Of a stretch of DNA of 64,000 nt, positions 32,849-41,724 are shown one piece after another. The stretch spans positions 62,001-126,000 of the forward strand of contig DLHY01000143.1 of assembly GCA_002483445.1 (NCBI GenBank). Reading direction: 5' to 3'. Below the pieces are notes generated by a model, which worked only from the letters and a program-made list of their open reading frames with translations, made no database searches and was not told the DNA's origin. The translations under genes were made by a program, and so were the position numbers. Source of the DNA: Blastocatellia bacterium UBA7656 (GTDB lineage: Bacteria > Acidobacteriota > Blastocatellia > UBA7656). Position 1 is the first letter of the stretch. The number at the start of each line of letters is the position of its first letter.

Positions 32849-34057
32849 ATGAAACCGTCACGTCGCGGATTTCTCCGTCAGATGTTTCTGACAAACGAAG
32901 CGGTCACCGCCGACCAGGGCGCGAAGACTCTCGTTTGCGTTTTCCTCAGAGGCGGAGCAGACACTTTGAACATGGTGATTCCCTATGGCGACGATCAGTA
33001 TTTCCGCCTGCGCCCGACGCTCTCCATCGCGCCGCCCTCGAAAGGCGGATCGGACGCCGCGATCCGGCTCGATGATTTTTATGCCTTTCATCCGCGTCTG
33101 CGCCCACTTTATCCGCTATTCGAAGAAGGGCGATTGGGAATAGTGCAGGCCGCAGGGTCGGACAACACGACGGGGTCGCATTTCGAAGCACAGGATCAGA
33201 TGGAGCACGGCGAAGCGATGGGGAAAACTATCGGCGGCGGCTGGATCGGAAGGCATCTCCGAGCAATGAAGAGAAAAGAATCGACTCCGCTTTCAGCCGT
33301 TGCCATCGGCCCTGCGGTTCCCGAATCGCTTCGCGGAGCCAGGCAGGTAAGCGCGATTAATTCTCTCGATGAGATTCAAATCAACACTCCATCGGGCGAT
33401 CCGACATCCGCCTTGCTCGCGCTTTCTGCAATGTATGGCGCTGATGCGGGGATACTGAGCCAGCCTGGGCGAATGACTCTCGATCTTCTCCATCGCGTCG
33501 AGGGATTGAGAGCGAGCGAATACAAAGCTGCAAATGATGCCGAGTATCCGGCGGATGAATTCGGCAGCGGGCTTCGCGAGATTGCGCGACTCATAAAAGC
33601 GGGCGTGGGGCTTGAAGCAGCCTGCATCGATCTGGGCGGATGGGACACTCATTTTTTTCAGGGAGCGGTCGACGGATTGCAGGCCGAAAACATCAATCTG
33701 CTTGCGCGAGGTCTGGCGGCATTCGATGCGGACATGAAAAATCATCGCGACCGGGTGATAGTTCTTGTGATGACGGAATTCGGTCGGCGCATTTATGAGA
33801 ACGGCTCGCTGGGGACGGATCACGGTCGCGGGTTTGCGATGATGGCGATGGGGAGCCGCGTCAACGGAGGAAAGATTCATGGTCGATGGCCCGGATTGGA
33901 AGAAGATGAAAAAGAGATACTCGGCCCCGGCGGGCTGCGCATCACTACGGATTATCGCTCGGCGCTTGCGGAAGTCCTCACGCGAGTGATGGGCAATAAA
34001 GATATTGATAAAGTCTTTCCCGGTTTCGATCCTCAGCCGGTGGGGTTGATTGGTTGA
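32849..34057 (+). CDS. DUF1501 family Tat-exported protein
   Basis: 402 residues. Starts MKPSRRGFLRQMFL, a short twin-arginine signal. The DUF1501 core has TLVCVFLRGGADTLNMVIPY, FHPRLRPLYPLFEEGRLGIV, GSDNTTGSHFEAQDQMEHGE, and near the C-terminus VIVLVMTEFGRRIYENGS, LGTDHGRGFAMMAMG. The DHGRG and EFGR segments resemble the metal region of the alkaline phosphatase/sulfatase fold to which DUF1501 is related. Three bases separate it from the DUF1800 stop, so the pair is translationally linked, as usual. Confidence 0.9.
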   Translation: MKPSRRGFLRQMFLTNEAVTADQGAKTLVCVFLRGGADTLNMVIPYGDDQYFRLRPTLSIAPPSKGGSDAAIRLDDFYAFHPRLRPLYPLFEEGRLGIVQAAGSDNTTGSHFEAQDQMEHGEAMGKTIGGGWIGRHLRAMKRKESTPLSAVAIGPAVPESLRGARQVSAINSLDEIQINTPSGDPTSALLALSAMYGADAGILSQPGRMTLDLLHRVEGLRASEYKAANDAEYPADEFGSGLREIARLIKAGVGLEAACIDLGGWDTHFFQGAVDGLQAENINLLARGLAAFDADMKNHRDRVIVLVMTEFGRRIYENGSLGTDHGRGFAMMAMGSRVNGGKIHGRWPGLEEDEKEILGPGGLRITTDYRSALAEVLTRVMGNKDIDKVFPGFDPQPVGLIG

Positions 34058-34167
34058 TCGAGTTGATTTCTGTAACGCACTACGAGTGACGTGAAACTTT
34101 GTAGAAGACTTTTTGAGGAGTCATCCCGGTCGTCAGAGACGCCGCCCTGAAAGTATGAAAAACAGTT

Positions 34168-34217
34168 GACGACTCCAAATAACAGACTCCAGACTCCAGA
34201 CTCTCGACTCCGGACTT
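34168..34217. repeat. GACTCCAGACTCC repeat
   Basis: Consecutive GACTCC, AGACTCC, AGACTCC, AGACTCT, CGACTCCGGACT words between the convergent DUF1501 and HD-GYP genes. This is the minus-sense version of the word family at 24901; here there is only one arm, so no long hairpin forms. Otherwise the 34058-34257 gap shows nothing clear. Confidence 0.6.
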
Positions 34218-34257
34218 TTTCCCGAGGAGCGTCGCCGCCTTCTACAGACGGCCCGAT

Positions 34258-36330
34258 TCAATGAGCGATTTCGGATTTCACCGGTACGCAAGTCAGACTG
34301 AGTGAGTCACTATCAGATACCGCCAGGGTCTGCGAAGCCACAATACCGGCAATCGGTCTGGGCCTCATACTATTTGGCATCGGGGATTGCGAGCAGGCCG
34401 AAAGCGCCACCGCGATGAACGCCACAGCCTTTTGCAGCAACATCTGGTGATCAGCCGTATACTCCGTAAGCGATGATGAATAGATCGACACGGCTCCATG
34501 TATATGATCATCCCTGATTATTGGAAAGATGGCGAGGGTGCGGTACGCAGCAGAGCCTTGAAATGCCAGAGACGGAAGATCGAGTTGGGGATCCGTATTG
34601 CAGAACGGTTGGCGATTGGCTATCACCCAGCCTGTCACGCCTTCGCCCATCTCAATGTTGCGACCCAGGAGCAACTCCGCATGATCACCTGCTGCATGTG
34701 TCACGACGCTGTGTCCTGTCTCCGGCACCACGAGCGTGATAGCGCATAGATCATAAGGCACTAACGCGCTCAACTTCTGTGTAAAGGTCGCAAAGATTTC
34801 TTCCCGGCTGCGCGCGCCTATTATCGCTTGCGCGAGATCGCAAATCGCTTTCACCTCAAAGTGAAAGAGGCTGGCCTGGTCAGCCTGTTCTTTTTCTGCT
34901 TCCTCTGCAAAGCCCACTGCCGGAGCCACCTTCCGCGCGGCTTCGGATAGTTGTTCGCTCGGCTCGATGCCGAATGTTGGAACAAGCATACCGCGATGTG
35001 CTCGTATTTCCTCCTCGAATTCCGGCAGGTGAGCGATAAACGTGCCAACGACGCGCGGATCATACTGAGTGCCGCTGCCGCGCATGATAAGGTCAACGGC
35101 CTCCTTGCGCGTCAAGCCCTTGCGGTACGGGCGGTCTTCGCGCACCGCGTCGAAGCAATCCACCACCGACAATATGCGCGCGGTCAAAGGTATCTCTTCA
35201 CACCTCAAACCGTCCGGGTATCCCCTCCCATCCCACCGTTCGTGATGATGGCGCACGACAGGCACTATAGGGTAAGGAAACTCGACCCGACTGAGAATCT
35301 GAGCGCCAGCTATCGTATGAATCTTCATCTTCTCAAACTCAGCCGCAGTGAGCTTGCCCGGCTTGTTAAGTATGTAATCCGGCACGGCGATCTTTCCTAT
35401 ATCATGCAATAGCGCGCCTGCTTTTAACGCCTCGACCTCGGCTTCCGAGCATCCCAGAATACGTGCCAGCCCCGCCGCGTAAATCTGCACGCGCAGGACG
35501 TGTTCGTGAGTGACCTCATCTTTGGAGTTGATGGCAACTGCAAGGGCTTCGATGGTTTCCCTGTGCGCTTTTTCCATGACCGCCATGCGTTTTTGCACGC
35601 TGTCGCGGTATTGGCGATGCACAAAATAAATAGTGAGCAGCACCGGACCTCCTATGCCTGCCACCATCATTGGATTATATTGAAGCGACATGTACATTAA
35701 GCTGGCTGCGCTGCTGGTGGGCAGAAACATTGGGAACGCCCAAAAAAACTCTTTCCAGTGTTGCACAATGGGATTGCTGTGTCGCAATGCGAGCAAGGTT
35801 GCAAGAAGCAGCGCATTAACTGCAAATTGAATTATACTGGCAACAAGCAACGCGATGGTAACAGCGAAAAAAGCGTGGCCGCTGGCGTCGCTGACCTCGC
35901 CAAATCCGTATCTGAGCACTGCGCTTAAAACTACTGAAGCTGAAGCTGCGCCCAGCGACATCATGCTGGATGAAAAAAAGTTGCTGGAAAACCGGCGGGT
36001 GGTGCGCCGGGATGAGGTGAAGCCCTCGATCCCGGCGATGAAGACTGCCGGAACAAGGCCGTGCCAGCAGGCGATGACAAGAACGATGGCGTCGGTGAGC
36101 GTGAAGGTGATACGTTCATGTGTGAACCCCAACCCCACCGGCAATCGGAAGTGCTGTGGAAATAGCCCGATACTGATCGCCACCAGCATTAGCACAAGCA
36201 GGGTCGCTTGCTCTTTGAGCGCATACTGAGTGGCCAGACTCAGGGCAGACGCCAGCCATAGGCCAACGCCTGCAGCAGTCACGATCAACTGATACAACCA
36301 ACTCTGCTTATTTATGTCTTCCTTAGGCAA
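34258..36330 (-). CDS. Membrane HD-GYP phosphodiesterase-type protein with GAF domain
   Basis: 690 residues. About eight N-terminal membrane helices (residues 15-240), then an HD-GYP domain: VTHEHVLRVQIYAAGLA, GALLHDIGKIAVPDYIL (HD), VVRHHHERWDGRGYPDGL (HHE and GYP). A GAF domain follows around 510-650 (AVCDLAQAIIGARSREEIF-like start, WVIANRQPFCNTDPQLDLPS, FPIIRDDHIHGAVSIYSSS). HD-GYP enzymes degrade cyclic di-GMP; all HD and GYP residues are here, so activity is likely. The membrane and GAF parts probably sense a ligand. The last 45 residues are unconserved. Start ATG at 36330. Confidence 0.88.
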   Translation of the reverse strand: MPKEDINKQSWLYQLIVTAAGVGLWLASALSLATQYALKEQATLLVLMLVAISIGLFPQHFRLPVGLGFTHERITFTLTDAIVLVIACWHGLVPAVFIAGIEGFTSSRRTTRRFSSNFFSSSMMSLGAASASVVLSAVLRYGFGEVSDASGHAFFAVTIALLVASIIQFAVNALLLATLLALRHSNPIVQHWKEFFWAFPMFLPTSSAASLMYMSLQYNPMMVAGIGGPVLLTIYFVHRQYRDSVQKRMAVMEKAHRETIEALAVAINSKDEVTHEHVLRVQIYAAGLARILGCSEAEVEALKAGALLHDIGKIAVPDYILNKPGKLTAAEFEKMKIHTIAGAQILSRVEFPYPIVPVVRHHHERWDGRGYPDGLRCEEIPLTARILSVVDCFDAVREDRPYRKGLTRKEAVDLIMRGSGTQYDPRVVGTFIAHLPEFEEEIRAHRGMLVPTFGIEPSEQLSEAARKVAPAVGFAEEAEKEQADQASLFHFEVKAICDLAQAIIGARSREEIFATFTQKLSALVPYDLCAITLVVPETGHSVVTHAAGDHAELLLGRNIEMGEGVTGWVIANRQPFCNTDPQLDLPSLAFQGSAAYRTLAIFPIIRDDHIHGAVSIYSSSLTEYTADHQMLLQKAVAFIAVALSACSQSPMPNSMRPRPIAGIVASQTLAVSDSDSLSLTCVPVKSEIAH

Positions 36331-36357
36331 TGTAGGCTCCTAAACCGGTTGCTCCTG

Positions 36358-37266
36358 TCAGTTACTACGGTGCAGGAATACCGTGTCGTAGAAACCTGTC
36401 AGCTTGTAGCCGGCCTTTTGGTAAAAAGCTGGCGCTCTCCTGATTTGCTCATTAACGAGAAGGCAGAGGCACTTAGTGCGCGCCAGCAGACTCAAGCTCA
36501 ATTGCGAGAGGCAACGCAGTCCGTAACCTTTGCCGCGCTCTTCCGGGTCGACGTATATTCCTTCGAGATAAATGCAATCGGGCGTTTCGGACATGATGTC
36601 GGCATTGAAGATCAACCGGCGATCCTCTATCCAAACCCACACGCGACCCTGCTCAATGCGACGCAGCCATCGCTGCCGAAAGCCAGCAGGGTCGACCTCG
36701 ATCGGGTTGACGCCGCTTTCTTCAAAAACCATTTCGGCATAGACAGGCAATACAACCTCCAGATCATCGGGCGTGGCCAGACGCAAGCTGCGTACCATCT
36801 CGCGCGCCTCTACGGGCGAGTGCTGCTCGAACAATAACTCGCGGCAGACTCGGCGGGCCGTTTGTCCGCTCTGCGCAAAATAACTCCAAAAGTATTCCAC
36901 CTTCTCCTGCTCGCCCAAAATCATGTAGGCCGAGGGGCAGTTTTTGGCGAGTTGGGCGAAGGCCGCCAAAGCCGCATCGCTGCGGGCTTCTACCAGCGTG
37001 GCGTGGCCTATCAGGGCGACGCCTTCCATCCGGCCCTTTCTGTCGCGGCAAGCGTAGAAGGTGCCGCGATTGAGTTCGCTTACAATTCCGTTGTCGTGGA
37101 TAAAGCCTCTTAGGAAAACGGTGTGGACAGGGCGTGTGGCCAGAAAAGACAGTACCTCGGTCTCATCCTCATTGGAGAGGGGATGGACTGCGAAAGAGTT
37201 GTCTGCGTTCATAGGCAATTCTGGCTTGGTTGTCGCAATCTTCCTTCTTACAGTCGATGAGAACAT
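36358..37266 (-). CDS. Two-domain GNAT-type acetyltransferase
   Basis: 302 residues from an ATG with a perfect AAGGAG seven bases upstream; the open frame is longer but unsupported. The N-terminal half (VHTVFLRGFIHDNGIV, RMEGVALIGHATLVEARSDA) is a GNAT-like domain without clear acetyl-CoA motif, resembling DUF4081. The C-terminal half is a GNAT domain with the acetyl-CoA motif GIYVDPEERGKGYGLRCLSQ (R/Q-x-x-G-x-G/A) and VNEQIRRAPAFYQKAGYKL. The substrate cannot be told. It lies 28 nt before the HD-GYP gene on the same strand and may share its transcript. Confidence 0.82.
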   Translation of the reverse strand: MFSSTVRRKIATTKPELPMNADNSFAVHPLSNEDETEVLSFLATRPVHTVFLRGFIHDNGIVSELNRGTFYACRDRKGRMEGVALIGHATLVEARSDAALAAFAQLAKNCPSAYMILGEQEKVEYFWSYFAQSGQTARRVCRELLFEQHSPVEAREMVRSLRLATPDDLEVVLPVYAEMVFEESGVNPIEVDPAGFRQRWLRRIEQGRVWVWIEDRRLIFNADIMSETPDCIYLEGIYVDPEERGKGYGLRCLSQLSLSLLARTKCLCLLVNEQIRRAPAFYQKAGYKLTGFYDTVFLHRSN

Positions 37267-37360
37267 ATAGTACTCCTTGATAATACTGGAATTGTCACAG
37301 CATTCCATCTCGACGCCGGGATGAAGCCGTGAAGTATCCCCTATCGTTTTCAGATCGCAC

Positions 37361-39397
37361 CTAGGGTTTCATACCAGGTGTGTTGTCACCGATGACCATC
37401 GCCCAGTATGACTGCGCAATCGCATCGCCAAGCAGCATTCCATCGCCCAGTAGCATCCCGTCACCCAGCAACATTCCATCGCCCAGTAGCATCCCGTCAC
37501 CCAGCAGCATTCCATCACCCAGCAACATTCCGCAGCCTAAAAAAGGCAGACCGTCTCCGAGCAACATGCCGTTGCTGGTCATAATGTCGTCGCCCAGCCG
37601 CAGGCCTTGCGACATTCTCGTTGAGTCGCCCAGGAGCATACCGTTTTGCATGATGATACCGTCGCCGAGCAGCATACCTGTGCCGTAAATCCGTTGATAC
37701 TTTGTAATGAGATCGATCCCTCTGGCGCTGGTATAGTTAAGTAAAATGCCCTGCGCCCAATAAAATGTTTGTCCAGCGATGGTCGTCTGAGGACTCGGCG
37801 GCGTGCTGGTGGTCAGCAAAGGTGAGCCAAGAGGCGTGTTATTGGTCAGGTTAGTGCGCACGAGCCGAGCCAGTCGCACCGCCCCCTCTATGTTGACCTG
37901 GCCTGCGCCCTGCTCAAACAGGTTGTAGCCAGCCATGGGCTGTGCTGTGTACATCAGAATCGCCTTGACCAGGTTCGGGGTCAATCTCGGGTTGGCCGCC
38001 AGCATAAGGGCTGCCGCACCAGCGACGATTGGCGCGGCCATCGAGGTGCCGCTCAGGCGCATCATTTTTTTGTCATCGTTATTGTCGCCATCGTCATCCT
38101 CTTCATCATCCTCATCGTCACCCTTGTAAGTGACAGCCAACTCCGGATGGGAAGTGACAAGGCTATTATTTTTCGCTCTGGAGCTAATCAGTTTGTTACC
38201 GGGCGCGACCAGGTCAGGCTTGATCAGATTGTCGTAATGCTTGAATCCGTTTGTGTCTGTCCAATAACTGCGCGTCGGCCCCCGCGAACTATAGGTAGCG
38301 ATGCCATCGTCGCTACGCACATCGGTTCCGTATGTGTTTGTAGCGCCGACGGTGATTGCCGACGGCTCATTGCCAGGTGAGTGTATATGCCCGTATATCT
38401 TTTGACCTGCGCTGTTTTTGCCATTGTTGCCAGCAGCCGCCACCACTACGATGCCGGCATCAACCAGGCGACGAACAGCGCGGCACAAAGGATCGTTCCT
38501 GTAAGAATCAACAGCCAGTGTTCCGACACTCATATTGGCGACACGGATGTTGTAGGCCGCTTGATTATTCATAATCCAGTCGAGAGCCTGCAACAGCCCG
38601 GACACGGTGCCTATGCCTTGGGAGTTCAGGACTCGAAGGTTTATGATATGGGCGCCGGACGCGATGCCCTCGTATATCTTGGGGATGCCCTGGGTGCCAC
38701 CTGCCGCCAGTCCGGCGACATGAGTGCCATGCCCGTAAGGATCATCCGTATTCATGCCCTCGCCCGTGAAGTCTACATTAGTTACAACGCGCTTGTTGCC
38801 ATCTGACCCTAAAAATGAATGGTGTGCGGTGAAGATGCTGGAATCAAGCACGGCGATGCCGATGCCCGTTCCGGTAAGTCTGCTGTTGCCACTCTGTTGA
38901 CGCATTACCGCCGCGCCGGTAGTGGTCTCGACATGGCCAAGCATTTCCACGTCTCTTTCCAGAGAGACGTATAACACTTCGCTGAAGGCAGCAAGCTGCT
39001 CGACAAAGTTTACAGGCAACTCCACCAGGCGCGAATTGAAGCTCTGGAAGTGCTTCTTTACCTTGACATCACTACGATTGAGGAGCGCATTGAGCGAGAG
39101 GCTTGGTGTGCCTTTGAGTTGAACAACGACTGTTACGGAGCTTTCTTTGACCGCGTGCGGGCCGAGCCTCTTTTTGCCGCGCACTTCCTTCACTCGTTCG
39201 CGCAGATCAGGAGATATATTATCTGCCTGCGCTGAATCCTGGATGGATGAGTCGGCGGATGCCGCAGTGATTTCTATTGAGTCTTGCGCGGACTGCGCAC
39301 TGCTGTTGCTGGTAAGTAGGACGCTACTGCATAAACAGACAAGCAGCAAGAAGGACGTGAGCCACGTTATCACTGGCGAGCGCTTTAGGGCGTTCAT
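37361..39397 (-). CDS. Exported subtilisin (S8) protease with GMLLGD repeat tail
   Basis: 678 residues. Signal peptide (ITWLTSFLLLVCLCSSVLL), a propeptide-like region (VVVQLKGTPSLSLNALLN, FSEVLYVSLERDVEML), then the S8 domain with catalytic Asp (GIAVLDSSIFTAHH), His (YGHGTHVAGLAAGG) and Ser (LSGTSMAAPIVAGAAALML). An Asp/Glu-rich insert (GDDEDDEEDDDGDNNDD) sits just before the Ser motif and may bind calcium. The C-terminal 130 residues are built from LGD-containing units: spaced copies of GMLLGDG/GLRLGD and then six perfect in-frame copies of GMLLGD, ending in IAQSYWAMVIGDNTPGMKP. Intact triad, so an active secreted protease is likely; the tail role is unknown. Confidence 0.9.
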   Translation of the reverse strand: MNALKRSPVITWLTSFLLLVCLCSSVLLTSNSSAQSAQDSIEITAASADSSIQDSAQADNISPDLRERVKEVRGKKRLGPHAVKESSVTVVVQLKGTPSLSLNALLNRSDVKVKKHFQSFNSRLVELPVNFVEQLAAFSEVLYVSLERDVEMLGHVETTTGAAVMRQQSGNSRLTGTGIGIAVLDSSIFTAHHSFLGSDGNKRVVTNVDFTGEGMNTDDPYGHGTHVAGLAAGGTQGIPKIYEGIASGAHIINLRVLNSQGIGTVSGLLQALDWIMNNQAAYNIRVANMSVGTLAVDSYRNDPLCRAVRRLVDAGIVVVAAAGNNGKNSAGQKIYGHIHSPGNEPSAITVGATNTYGTDVRSDDGIATYSSRGPTRSYWTDTNGFKHYDNLIKPDLVAPGNKLISSRAKNNSLVTSHPELAVTYKGDDEDDEEDDDGDNNDDKKMMRLSGTSMAAPIVAGAAALMLAANPRLTPNLVKAILMYTAQPMAGYNLFEQGAGQVNIEGAVRLARLVRTNLTNNTPLGSPLLTTSTPPSPQTTIAGQTFYWAQGILLNYTSARGIDLITKYQRIYGTGMLLGDGIIMQNGMLLGDSTRMSQGLRLGDDIMTSNGMLLGDGLPFLGCGMLLGDGMLLGDGMLLGDGMLLGDGMLLGDGMLLGDAIAQSYWAMVIGDNTPGMKP
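37424..37531. repeat. Six 18-bp tandem repeats coding for GMLLGD
   Basis: Six units of 18 bp, e.g. ATCGCCCAGTAGCATCCC and GTCACCCAGCAACATTCC, alternating mainly between two DNA variants, so that protein units are identical while DNA differs at synonymous sites. More degenerate units extend to about 37680. In-frame coding repeats, not a CRISPR array. Confidence 0.9.
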
Positions 39398-39814
39398 CGA
39401 GGCCTCCTGAGTGCTGCTAGCAAAACTGCGGTCTGTTACCTGTTGAAATTAGAACCTTCCTGCGCTCATATCGCTTACGCAAGCCCCGTACCGCATGGGC
39501 TTTAGTTGCAAGTATATAAATCGGAGTTCTTTACAGATCATCATTAAAACCAGGAGATGACCGAATTCAGTCAGTTTGAAAGAGATCGGTCTGTCAATTT
39601 GACTGGCACTTGGAGCAGGAACTTAAACGCTGGTGGGCTGGAGCAAAAATCGCCGTGGGCATTCTTCAGCTTTCTTGGAAGTGCCTGAACAATGTGTTGG
39701 ATGATTCGAAAGCGCAACTACCCCTCTTGCGCCAAGTAGTGTGTATGGAAGGACAGGTTGAATGGGTGCTGTATATACCTCCTGCCATCTCACTATCTTC
39801 GATGGCAGTCTGCC
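39398..39814. other. Gene-free stretch upstream of the subtilisin
   Basis: 417 bp between the starts/ends of two minus-strand genes. No gene, tRNA or clear hairpin repeat was found. It should hold the promoter of the subtilisin gene; an AT-rich stretch around 39505-39550 is the best candidate, but no convincing -35/-10 pair could be named. A short ORF on the plus strand (39610-39855) lacks coding character and was rejected. Confidence 0.4.
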
Positions 39815-40738
39815 TCATTCCCTCATCAGACCGCTCAACCAATGAAGCGTGTTGAGCAGCAGTTTATAGTTCTGCTTTGCTACCAGCGCATTCATCCCGA
39901 CCGGCTGCCTGTTCGGGCCTCCAAGCTGCGCCGAAAACATCGCCGCCTCTCCAAATAAAGCGACTCGTCCTTTCCCGTATTTCAACGCCGCCCCCTGACA
40001 CCAGCCCTTCACCGAAACGCGAGGAGTGTCGGGCTTGAACTCCCACGCAACTGTCGGCATAAGCGATATCACATCGCTTCCGAACACGATCAGCGGACGC
40101 GCATCTTTCCCCACCTGAAATGCCGACCCGGTGAAGGTCGCCACTTCATCGATTCTTTCATCCGCCCTCCTGCCATCGGTGATTGGATGAGACGCAAGCG
40201 ATCCGTCTGAGCGTTTGAATATCATCGGCCCCCGCGCGTTCTCTATCATCGCGAAACCGTTATTCCATCGCGCGCCGAAAGCTGCTCCCAGTTTCTCAGC
40301 CGCCCCCGCCATCGGCATGTGATCGGCAATCAACATCAGCGATCCGCCGCCCCTGACCCACTGCTCGACGGCCTTGATCTCTTCATCCGTGAAAGCGGAT
40401 GGATTCGGAAGAGACCAGTCCTGCTGGTTGCGCTCGGCCAAAGCGTTGGCGATGACGAGAATCTGCAAGCCCTTCAAACTGTCCCGGCTGAATTTATCCC
40501 TGAACGGCAGCACTCTGTATCCGTCGCGGCGCAGCAGTTCGGCGAAAGGTTTGTAACGACCTTCGACAGTATGGAAATTGAAATGAGCTTCATCGAGCAT
40601 CACTACGGGGCCGCGGTCTGCGGGAAATTCCGGCTTGCCAATCTGCGGATTGAAATTCGGATCTGCAACCTGCTGGGCGTGAGGCGTTGCGAAAGAAACG
40701 ATAACGAGCGTGACTACGAGAAGGATTCTTTTCTGCAA
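39815..40738 (-). CDS. Exported DUF4350-like / ThuA-type fold protein
   Basis: About 307 residues if started at the TTG at 40738, which follows GGGAGG and yields a good signal peptide (QKRILLVVTLVIVSFATPHAQ); an ATG at 40882 would put 48 unconserved residues ahead of the signal. The mature part shows a class I glutamine-amidotransferase-like fold: VVMLDEAHFNFHTVEGRYKP, FAELLRRDGYRVLPFRD, ILVIANAL, EIKAVEQWVRGGGSLMLIAD, then KGWCQGAALKYGKGRVALFG. This fits DUF4350-containing proteins, which lack the catalytic Cys. It may bind a ligand or sit in an ABC-linked system elsewhere. Function unknown. Confidence 0.65.
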   Translation of the reverse strand: MQKRILLVVTLVIVSFATPHAQQVADPNFNPQIGKPEFPADRGPVVMLDEAHFNFHTVEGRYKPFAELLRRDGYRVLPFRDKFSRDSLKGLQILVIANALAERNQQDWSLPNPSAFTDEEIKAVEQWVRGGGSLMLIADHMPMAGAAEKLGAAFGARWNNGFAMIENARGPMIFKRSDGSLASHPITDGRRADERIDEVATFTGSAFQVGKDARPLIVFGSDVISLMPTVAWEFKPDTPRVSVKGWCQGAALKYGKGRVALFGEAAMFSAQLGGPNRQPVGMNALVAKQNYKLLLNTLHWLSGLMRE

Positions 40739-40950
40739 AGCGAAGACACCTCCCGGATTGTGATTTCTCAAATCTATCTTCAGCTTTGCAGCGCGATGAC
40801 GCAAGTCCTCGACATTCAAGGCTGCGCAAAATTTCCGGAATGCGCCGGGAGCGCACGGCGGAAATAAAAATCGAGCGCACACGAGCCATCAAATCATGAA
40901 AGCAAATATGCGCTCCCCGCTCCTTCGAACTTATTTCAGCCTGCGCACAC

Positions 40951-41655
40951 TCAAACAGCGCGCAGACTTTTCTTTTCCTCGACCGCCGTGGCTTCCCTCG
41001 CTTTTGCCTTCGCTTCCGCTCTTCGCTTGATGCCGATGAGCATTCTTCTTTCCATCACGAAGTGCGCCGGTTCGAGCAGCGCGTAATTTCCGAGCCAGCT
41101 AATCAGCCCGCGCTTGCGATCCCAGCGAATGCGAATTATTAGCCGCGTCGTCTGCGAATCGATCTCTTTGAGGAAGAAGCCCCACGTCCCGCCGCGAACA
41201 GCTTCTGTTCCCAATGCTTCTTCGTTCACCTGTCCGCCAAGCACTATCGCGCGCCGAGGCTCGATGATTATCACGGGCAGAGGCGGCGCTTCAGGGTGCA
41301 GCCATACGACATCGCCTTCGCGGATGGTCTGCCACTCGTCGACTATGCGACTGGCGTTTTTGATGTCGCAGCCGAACAGGTTTTCAAGCCAGTCATAGCT
41401 GTAAAACCCCGCGCGATTCTGACCTATCTGCACTATCCACGGCCACACATCCGCGACCGGCGCCTTGATCGTGATCGCATGGGTGGCGGTGTGTTTGGGG
41501 TCGGGCAGAAAATCATCGCCCGGAAGAGTCTCTGTGAATTCTTCCTGTGTCGCGCCCCAGCGCAGATGACGCGGACGAACGACGAGCGCGTAAGCTGCGA
41601 GCGCGCCCGCTCCCGCTGCCATCAGATTGCCGATCATTTTGAATTTTTTGCTCAT
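40951..41655 (-). CDS. SRPBCC-fold protein with N-terminal membrane anchor
   Basis: 234 residues from an ATG preceded by AAGGAGGAACTT; a longer reading frame runs upstream through a repeat. One hydrophobic helix (NLMAAGAGALAAYALVV) anchors an SRPBCC/polyketide-cyclase-like domain: THAITIKAPVADVWPWIVQI, ENLFGCDIKNASRIVDEWQ, DVVWLHPEAPPLPVIII, GTWGFFLKEIDSQTTRLIIR. The ending is Arg/Lys/Ala-rich (GIKRRAEAKAKAREAT). Such domains bind hydrophobic ligands; no substrate can be named. On the same strand as the membrane protein 41725-42393, with the GTCAGAAGTC repeat between. Confidence 0.75.
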   Translation of the reverse strand: MSKKFKMIGNLMAAGAGALAAYALVVRPRHLRWGATQEEFTETLPGDDFLPDPKHTATHAITIKAPVADVWPWIVQIGQNRAGFYSYDWLENLFGCDIKNASRIVDEWQTIREGDVVWLHPEAPPLPVIIIEPRRAIVLGGQVNEEALGTEAVRGGTWGFFLKEIDSQTTRLIIRIRWDRKRGLISWLGNYALLEPAHFVMERRMLIGIKRRAEAKAKAREATAVEEKKSLRAV

Positions 41656-41659
41656 AAGT

Positions 41660-41705
41660 TCCTCCTTGAAGTCAGAAGTCAGAAGACAGAAGTCAGGAGT
41701 CAGAA
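41660..41705. repeat. GAAGTCAGAAGTC repeat
   Basis: Tandem GAAGTCAGAA, GTCAGAAGAC, AGAAGTCAGG, AGTCAGAA words, directly upstream of the SRPBCC ribosome-binding site. It is related in style to the GAGTC family elsewhere in the window, but has no opposing arm. Confidence 0.5.
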
Positions 41706-41724
41706 TAGAAAAACCGCCCACTGC

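Noticed and set aside
37424..37531. Short regular direct repeats, at first sight CRISPR-like
   Set aside because: They are 18-bp in-frame coding units without spacers inside the subtilisin gene.
39610..39855. Plus-strand ORF of 81 codons in the gap upstream of the subtilisin
   Set aside because: No ribosome-binding site, no family pattern, and it overlaps the 3' end of the next gene.
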